Shown one piece after another: positions 14,395 to 23,162 of a DNA stretch of 23,162 bases (its first letter is position 1; each line of letters starts with the position of its first letter). Under the pieces are notes generated by a model. That model was given only the letters and a program-made list of their open reading frames with translations. It searched no databases and had not been told where the DNA came from. Source of the DNA: JBFKPQ01 sp041628225 (GTDB lineage: Bacteria > Actinomycetota > Acidimicrobiia > Spongiisociales > JAENVV01); contig JBFKPQ010000021.1 in NCBI GenBank assembly GCA_041628225.1, positions 1 to 23,162 of the forward strand. The letters run 5' to 3'. The position numbers and the translations under genes are program-made.

Positions 14395-14784
14395 TCACGC
14401 GGACGATGTCGGAAGGTGACGCACCGAGACGGCGGCCAGCAGGCCGCCACCGGCGAGCTGAACCCACAGGAACAACGCCCGGTGTCCCTCCGCGAAACAC
14501 CCCACCGAGGCGGCCACCATGGCAACACCGACGACGGCTGCGGCCCCGACACCCCACACACGCCGCAGCCCGAGGCCGACGATGGCGCTCATGAGCGCCA
14601 CGGTGTAGATCGCCGCCACGACCTCCGCCCACGGAGCCCATACGGCATCGGGGTCGGCGGGGGGCGCGACCATATGCGTGGCGACCGTCGCGACGAGGCC
14701 CACCCAGAGGATCGAGGCAATGGCAGGCCACGTCGGTTGGCCGGTGGCAACGGTGGGGCGTGTCGGTTTGTGCAAGGTGAGCAT
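14395..14784 (-). CDS. Small four-helix membrane protein, unknown function
   Basis: The 129-residue protein has about four predicted membrane segments (roughly 21-41, 49-70, 76-95 and 104-122) and no recognisable motif. The N-terminus is short and proline- and threonine-rich. It follows gltB by 9 nt on the same strand. Its own TAGGGT box overlaps the gltB stop codon, exactly 6 nt before the ATG at 14784, so it may be transcribed separately as a leaderless message as well as by readthrough from gltB. I do not recognise a family. GC-rich codon use matches its neighbours, which supports it as a real gene. Confidence 0.68.
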   Translation of the reverse strand: MLTLHKPTRPTVATGQPTWPAIASILWVGLVATVATHMVAPPADPDAVWAPWAEVVAAIYTVALMSAIVGLGLRRVWGVGAAAVVGVAMVAASVGCFAEGHRALFLWVQLAGGGLLAAVSVRHLPTSSA

Positions 14785-14793
14785 GCGCTGACC

Positions 14794-19236
<4,443 letters not shown>

Positions 19237-19243
19237 GGTGCAA

Positions 19244-19249
19244 ACCCTA
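19244..19249 (-). promoter_or_regulatory. -10 box of gltB (leaderless)
   Basis: TAGGGT on the minus strand is followed by 7 nt and the GTG at 19236. It fixes the gltB start. No ribosome binding site is present. Confidence 0.58.
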
Positions 19250-19254
19250 ATCGC

Positions 19255-19266
19255 GTATGCGCATAC
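19255..19266. promoter_or_regulatory. Perfect 12-bp palindrome in the gltB promoter (possible operator)
   Basis: GTATGCGCATAC is perfectly self-complementary. It starts 5 bp upstream of the gltB -10 box, exactly where the promoter spacer lies, and sits inside the 68-base divergent gap. A nitrogen- or amino-acid-responsive repressor of gltB is a natural guess but is not shown. Confidence 0.45.
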
Positions 19267-19292
19267 CATCTTCTGCCATTGGCGGTCCGAGG

Positions 19293-19298
19293 TATCGT
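19293..19298 (+). promoter_or_regulatory. -10 box of the short Rossmann gene (leaderless)
   Basis: TATCGT lies exactly 6 nt before the ATG at 19305, which supports that start over the upstream in-frame ATG at 19257. Confidence 0.55.
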
Positions 19299-19304
19299 CA
19301 CCCC

Positions 19305-19769
19305 ATGCCCGTTCTCGTCATCGGCGCCGACGCCTCGATCGGATCCGCGGTGCTCGAAGCCTTGTCGGAGAGAGACGGTGAGGTGCGCGCCTTCGTGTCG
19401 GACGTACTCGCCGCCGAACGGCTGCGCTCGATGGGCTGCAAGGTGGCCTTGGGAGACGTCTCCGATGCCAGTCACATCGCGGCGGCCGCACTCGGCTGCT
19501 TTTCGATCGTGTGTCTCACCGAGGCAGCCCACGACGACCGGGAGCGGTCGTTCGCCACCTCGCCAGACAGCACCATGGAAGCCTGGCGAGAGGCGATCGA
19601 AGAGACCGACTGCCGGCGAGTGATCTGGGTGGAGACGGCGGCGACGTCGGGATCCGGGGCGATGATCTCCGGCATGCAAAAAGAGACCGCAGTCGTCCAG
19701 GCGGCGGACCGCGCAGACCAAGCCGTCGGCGCCGAGGTCGCCGCACTCGACGACGCCGCTCAGCTCTAA
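19305..19769 (+). CDS. Short NAD(P)-binding Rossmann (atypical SDR/NmrA-like) protein
   Basis: The 154-residue protein begins with a dinucleotide-binding loop, VLVIGADASIGSAVLEAL, followed by the beta-alpha-beta order of an NmrA-like or atypical SDR domain (GDVSDASHIAAAA, then CFSIVCLTEAA and RVIWVETAAT). Full-length family members usually have 200-300 residues. This one has only the cofactor-binding half and no catalytic Tyr-x3-Lys, so it may be a sensor or a degenerate enzyme. Its ligand is unknown. It diverges from gltB across a shared 68-base promoter region and ends with a 4-base overlap against the M23 gene. Confidence 0.75.
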   Translation: MPVLVIGADASIGSAVLEALSERDGEVRAFVSDVLAAERLRSMGCKVALGDVSDASHIAAAALGCFSIVCLTEAAHDDRERSFATSPDSTMEAWREAIEETDCRRVIWVETAATSGSGAMISGMQKETAVVQAADRADQAVGAEVAALDDAAQL

Positions 19770-20356
19770 CGGAACGGCGTCTCGCCCGCCTCGATGCGGC
19801 TCTCCAGGACCCATCGGTCCTGGGCAGCCACGAGATAGGGGTACGGGTCGACGGGCCGGGATCGCTGATGCAACTCGAAGTGTGTATGCGGATCGGTCCC
19901 CTCGGCGTTGCCGCTGTTGCCGACGTAGCCGATCACGTCACCGGCGGCGACGTACGAGCCGATCGCCAGGCCGTCGGCGAACGGGCCGGTGATCTCGACG
20001 CCGTCGAACACGACCCGGTCGTTGTTCAAGTGGAGGTACCAGGTCTCCCAGCCGTCGCGATGTGCGAGCACCAGGTAGTGGCCGGCGCGCGGGGACGTGC
20101 GCATCTCGACGACGACCCCGTCGGCTACGGCGAGGACTGGTGTGCCTTTGGGAGAATGCAGGTCGACGCCCCGGTGGCGACGGCCATCCGGCTTCGCGAA
20201 CCCGTAGTCCGAGACGAACGATGTCTCGGGGTGCTGCTGTGGAAACACCATCACGAACTCGTCGTCGATCGAAGCTCCCGCGCCGGTCGGCGCCACGAGC
20301 AATGCCGTGGCGATCAAGGCGACGAGCGCCCCGGTGCGTAGGTGATTCGATCGCAT
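19766..20356 (-). CDS. Secreted M23/LytM-family peptidoglycan endopeptidase
   Basis: The 196-residue protein has an N-terminal signal peptide (about 1-29, hydrophobic core ALVALIATALLVA, cleavage near AGA-SID). The LytM domain follows with the zinc ligands His61 and Asp65 (RRHRGVDLH) and His159 in the HTH motif at 157-159; His109 in WYLHL is also conserved in the family. All catalytic positions are present, so it is probably an active cell-wall hydrolase outside the membrane, rather than an EnvC-type activator. The start at ATG 20356 gives a clean signal peptide; a weak TACGCG box is 7 nt upstream. A terminator for the preceding gene lies just before the promoter region. Confidence 0.88.
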   Translation of the reverse strand: MRSNHLRTGALVALIATALLVAPTGAGASIDDEFVMVFPQQHPETSFVSDYGFAKPDGRRHRGVDLHSPKGTPVLAVADGVVVEMRTSPRAGHYLVLAHRDGWETWYLHLNNDRVVFDGVEITGPFADGLAIGSYVAAGDVIGYVGNSGNAEGTDPHTHFELHQRSRPVDPYPYLVAAQDRWVLESRIEAGETPFR

Positions 20357-20385
20357 GTTCGTCCGCGTAGTTCCCTGAGAAACAA

Positions 20386-20413
20386 GAGGGTACCCGCCGA
20401 GGCGGGCACCCTC
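20386..20413 (-). terminator. Rho-independent-type terminator of the secreted acidic protein gene
   Basis: On the minus strand, GAGGGT plus CCCGC pairs with GCGGG plus ACCCTC around a 4-base loop, with one mismatch in the stem. The tail TTGTTTCTC follows. The hairpin begins 22 bases after the stop of the gene at 20436-21026 and ends 30 bases before the M23 start. Confidence 0.7.
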
Positions 20414-20435
20414 AAGAGGACCATCGGGGTTCGAG

Positions 20436-21026
20436 TCAGCCGCGACCCTTGCCCTTGCCACGGTTCCCCTTCTCGCCCTTCGGAGCCTTCTCCGTGGCAG
20501 CCTCCAACGTCTCCTCGCCCTCTGACTCGCCCTCGTCGTCGGCATCCTTGGCTTTGACCTTCTGGTCGCCCTTGCCCCAATCCGACTTGGCGACGTCTTT
20601 CAGCGCCTGACCGAGCGGCCCTTCGTAGCCGGAGGCCTTGAGTGCCTTGACCGTGTTCGAGACGATCGAGCCGTGATTGACCTGGCCGTTCGGACCTTCG
20701 ACGGAGGTGGCGTGACACCCGTCGAGCGGCGCCGTCTCTTCGTCGACCGGTCCGTCGGAACTCTCACCGAAGCCGAACCCGCCCGACCCCTCGTCTTCTT
20801 CTGGCGTCACCTTGAACGTCACGTTGCCGTCGTCGTCCGTCGTGAACTCCACCATGAGATCGGCGAGCGAGCAGTCGACGTCGAAGCCGAACACGATAAC
20901 GTGATCGTCGGCGGCGTAGTCGACGCTGAAGCCCTCCGGCAGCTCTTCGTGTTCGGTGGCCGCGGCGGGCAGAGCAAAAGCAAGCGAGACCGCTACCGCG
21001 GTCGCCACGATGGTCCAGCGCTTCAT
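20436..21026 (-). CDS. Secreted acidic protein with a Lys/Gly/Glu-rich tail, unknown function
   Basis: The 196-residue protein starts with a signal peptide (MKRWTIVATAVAVSLAF, cleavage near AAA-TEH at about 23). The mature part has a beta-rich acidic domain with two cysteines (Cys52 and Cys104, possibly one disulfide), then a conserved-looking stretch GPNGQVNHGSIVSNTVKALK followed by GYEGPLGQALKDVAKSDWGK (111-152). The last 45 residues are low-complexity Lys, Glu and Gly, ending KGNRGKGKGRG. The NHG segment with a short helix reminds me of hypothetical secreted actinobacterial proteins, but I cannot name a family. ATG 21026 is chosen for the signal peptide; an AGAGAGGG ribosome binding site lies 9 nt upstream. 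Confidence 0.75.
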   Translation of the reverse strand: MKRWTIVATAVAVSLAFALPAAATEHEELPEGFSVDYAADDHVIVFGFDVDCSLADLMVEFTTDDDGNVTFKVTPEEDEGSGGFGFGESSDGPVDEETAPLDGCHATSVEGPNGQVNHGSIVSNTVKALKASGYEGPLGQALKDVAKSDWGKGDQKVKAKDADDEGESEGEETLEAATEKAPKGEKGNRGKGKGRG

Positions 21027-21093
21027 GTGTTGTATCCCTCTCTCGTCCAGCAACAACGTCATCGACCAAACGAGCGATTTCCTTGAGCCCGCG

Positions 21094-21099
21094 TAGGGT
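21094..21099 (+). promoter_or_regulatory. Candidate -10 box of the alcohol dehydrogenase gene
   Basis: TAGGGT lies 9 nt before the ATG at 21109 (15 nt before the alternative ATG at 21115). A start point about 7 nt downstream would leave a leader of only about 3 nt. Confidence 0.42.
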
Positions 21100-21108
21100 T
21101 CTCATGGT

Positions 21109-22095
21109 ATGCAGATGCGGGCGCTCCGACTCCACCAGACGGGTTTGTCGATGGAAGTCGTCGACGTCCCCGAACCCGGGCCCGACGAGGTGCTCATCCG
21201 CGTCGCCGCCTGCGGGCTCTGCGACAGTGACCGCGGGTTCGTCGACGGTTCCCTGCCGATCCCTTCCACCCCGGTCACGCTTGGCCACGAGATGGCCGGA
21301 ACGGTGGTTCGCTCACGTTCTGCGGCCTGGAACGGCGGCGACGAGGTGGTCGCCCTGCCGTTTGCGGCCTGTGGCATTTGCCCGCGGTGCAGGCGAGACG
21401 ATCCGACGCTGTGCGAGCGATTGTCCGTACTCGGCGTCGACCGGGATGGCGGCCTGGCCGAGTTCGCGGTCGTGCCCGGTTCGGCGCTCGTCCCGAAGCC
21501 GGCTGCAGTCGACTGGCTCACCGCGGCGACGGCCGCCGACGCCGGGCTGACGGCCTGCCACGCGCTCGCCTGCCAGGCACGGCTACGTGAGGGCATGTCG
21601 ATGCTCGTGGTGGGAACCGGTGCAGTCGCCCACTACGCCGTCTCCATCGGCCGTCACCGGGGGGCGGCTCCCATCATCTTGGTGGGCGACGACCCAGCGG
21701 CATTCGACGTCGACGAGGTGGTCGCGGCGGGCCCCGAGGCAGGACGGGCCGTACGGATGCTCACCGGTGGTGGCGTCGATGTCACGGTGGACACCATCGG
21801 CGCGTCCGACAGCGCCCGTCTGGCGGTGACGACGCTCGCCGCGGGCGGAACCGCGGTCCTGGCCGGCATGCGTGACGAGCGGTTCGAGACGCCCACCACC
21901 GCCTGGTGGGCGAGCCGCCAGTACACGGTGACCGGCGCCTTCGGGGGCCACATGATGGACCTGGAGCAGGTCCTCGCATGGCTGGCCGCGGGCACCATCC
22001 CAGGTCCACCGGTCCGGACGGTCGGCCTGGACCAGGCTGCCGATGCCCTCGTGGAGCCCTCTGTCGAGCGGATCGTCGTGTCGGATCAGCGGTGA
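21109..22095 (+). CDS. Zinc-dependent alcohol dehydrogenase (MDR superfamily)
   Basis: This 328-residue medium-chain dehydrogenase has the catalytic zinc residues Cys38 (CGLCDSD) and the His60-Glu61 pair in LGHEM. The structural zinc cysteines are Cys88, Cys91, Cys94 and Cys102 in CGICPRCRRDDPTLC. The cofactor-binding loop VVGTGAVAHYAV departs from the usual GxGxxG, so the NAD(H)/NADP(H) choice is unclear. The Rossmann half is a little short. The substrate is unknown. Translation may start at ATG 21109 or 21115 (six bases apart); I prefer 21109 as the nearer to the TAGGGT box. The 3' end overlaps the opposing ABC transporter by 10 bases. Confidence 0.9.
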   Translation: MQMRALRLHQTGLSMEVVDVPEPGPDEVLIRVAACGLCDSDRGFVDGSLPIPSTPVTLGHEMAGTVVRSRSAAWNGGDEVVALPFAACGICPRCRRDDPTLCERLSVLGVDRDGGLAEFAVVPGSALVPKPAAVDWLTAATAADAGLTACHALACQARLREGMSMLVVGTGAVAHYAVSIGRHRGAAPIILVGDDPAAFDVDEVVAAGPEAGRAVRMLTGGGVDVTVDTIGASDSARLAVTTLAAGGTAVLAGMRDERFETPTTAWWASRQYTVTGAFGGHMMDLEQVLAWLAAGTIPGPPVRTVGLDQAADALVEPSVERIVVSDQR

Positions 22096-23162
22096 GCCGC
22101 ATCCCAGACGGAAACGAGCCGAGCGAACCGGCCGCCGGCCGCCACCAGATCGTCGAACGGCCCGACCTCGGCGATGCGTCCGTCGTCCATCACGACGATG
22201 CGGTCGGCCCGTTCCGCCGTGGCGAGCCGGTGGGCGATGACGAGGGCCGTGCGGCCGTGCAGGAGCGTCCCGAGGGCATCTTCCACCTTGCTCTCCGTCT
22301 CGGGATCGAGATTCGACGTGGCCTCGTCGAGAACGATCACACTCGGATCGGCGAGCATGGCCCGCGCCAGCGCGACGAGCTGGCGCTCCCCCGACGACAG
22401 CCGGGAGCCGCGCTCGCGCACCTCGGTGTCGAGCCGCTCGGGTAGGGAGCGGACCCAGTCGGCGATGCCGACGGCCTCGCACACCGCCCAGATCTCGTCA
22501 TCCGTCGCCTCGGGCCGGGCGTAGGCGATGTTGTGCCGGAGCGAGCCCGAGAAGAGATGGCCTTCCTGCGGAACGAGCACGACAGCGCGGCGCAGCGCTT
22601 CGACCTCGAGCCGCCGGAGGTCGACACCGTCGATGGACACTGAGCCACTCGTCGGGTCGTAGAAGCGCACGGCCAGCTTGGCCAGTGTGCTCTTGCCCGC
22701 CCCGGTCTCGCCGACGATGGCGATGCGTTCGCCGGGCGCGACGGTGAGACCGACGTCGTCGAGTACCGGCACTCCCTTGTCGTATCCGAACGACACCCCC
22801 TCGAAAACCATGGCTCCCTCTGGGTCGGAACCCAGGGCGACGGGATCGTCGGCCGGCCCCACCGCCGAGTCCCGATCCAAGATCCCGAAGAGCTTCGAGA
22901 GGGCGGCGAGTGCGGCCTGGAGCAGGTTGTAGACGTTGGAGAGCTGCACGATCGGTTCGAAGAACCAGTTGAGGTACAGGAGAAATGCCACCAGTGAGCC
23001 GAAGGTCATCTCGCCGTCGATCACGCGGCCTCCGCCAACGACGAGGATCAGAGCCGTTCCCACCGTGCGGAGGAAGTCGACGGCCGGGAAGTAGGTCGAG
23101 ATCGCACGGGCGGCGGCGAGATTGGCCTCGTAGTAGCGCTCGTTGACACGGCCGAACTCCGA
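22086..23162 (-). CDS. ABC exporter, fused membrane and ATPase domains (N-terminus outside the window)
   Basis: The frame is open to base 23162, so the first 200-250 residues are missing. The visible part is the end of the exporter membrane domain, with an intracellular helix (SEFGRVNERYYEANLAAARA), two hydrophobic stretches and the conserved coupling region. The nucleotide-binding domain follows with Walker A GETGAGKST, the Q-loop VPQEG, signature LSSGERQLV, Walker B VIVLDEATSNLD and the H-loop IAHRL. This is the MsbA/MdlB/multidrug exporter type (IrtAB- and LmrA-like). The substrate and whether it pairs with a second half-transporter upstream are unknown. Confidence 0.93.
   Translation of the reverse strand, partial: SEFGRVNERYYEANLAAARAISTYFPAVDFLRTVGTALILVVGGGRVIDGEMTFGSLVAFLLYLNWFFEPIVQLSNVYNLLQAALAALSKLFGILDRDSAVGPADDPVALGSDPEGAMVFEGVSFGYDKGVPVLDDVGLTVAPGERIAIVGETGAGKSTLAKLAVRFYDPTSGSVSIDGVDLRRLEVEALRRAVVLVPQEGHLFSGSLRHNIAYARPEATDDEIWAVCEAVGIADWVRSLPERLDTEVRERGSRLSSGERQLVALARAMLADPSVIVLDEATSNLDPETESKVEDALGTLLHGRTALVIAHRLATAERADRIVVMDDGRIAEVGPFDDLVAAGGRFARLVSVWDAAHR

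Overview
This window looks like ordinary chromosome from a high-GC actinobacterium. The supporting signs are a WhiB regulator, a SUF system that uses SufU rather than SufE, a Rieske-type ferredoxin inside the suf cluster, a luciferase-like (probably F420-linked) oxidoreductase, UdgB, and many genes with a TANNNT box exactly 6-7 nt before the start codon (leaderless transcription). A deep lineage such as Acidimicrobiia is my guess, not something the sequence proves. I see no tRNA or rRNA gene, insertion sequence, phage gene or CRISPR array. No gene-free stretch exceeds about 145 bases.

Layout, left to right. Bases 1-1228: the end of a luciferase-like oxidoreductase runs tail to tail into a YbaK-type deacylase. 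Bases 1285-3707: a sufC-sufS-sufU operon. Bases 3665-5365: whiB and class II fumarase on the minus strand. Bases 5466-7363: a coupled pair, an alpha/beta hydrolase and a two-domain protein joining a class I amidotransferase/S51-like domain to a cysteinyl-tRNA-synthetase-type C-terminus. Bases 11495-7327 (minus): a tight operon udgB-sufD-Rieske-sufC-M42 peptidase. Bases 11641-12842: a principal-type sigma factor and a small membrane protein. Bases 14255-12843 (minus): sufB. Bases 19236-14395 (minus): the large subunit of glutamate synthase and a small membrane protein. Bases 19305-22095: a short Rossmann protein, a secreted LytM/M23 protein, a secreted acidic protein and a zinc alcohol dehydrogenase. 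The right edge cuts an ABC exporter.

The theme is iron-sulphur biology. All SUF parts (B, C twice, D, S, U and Rieske) are present but split into three transcription units over 13 kb. They are interleaved with Fe-S clients: WhiB, UdgB, the Rieske protein and, just beyond sufB, glutamate synthase. SufS and SufU supply sulphur, and SufB, SufC and SufD form the scaffold ATPase. Two different, intact SufC proteins are encoded, which raises the possibility of an asymmetric SufB-C-C'-D scaffold.

The main points for a second look are the two sufC genes, the amidotransferase-CysRS tail fusion, the set of leaderless promoters, and four short palindromes or paired sites placed in or beside the core promoters of whiB, sufB, gltB and the sigma gene.
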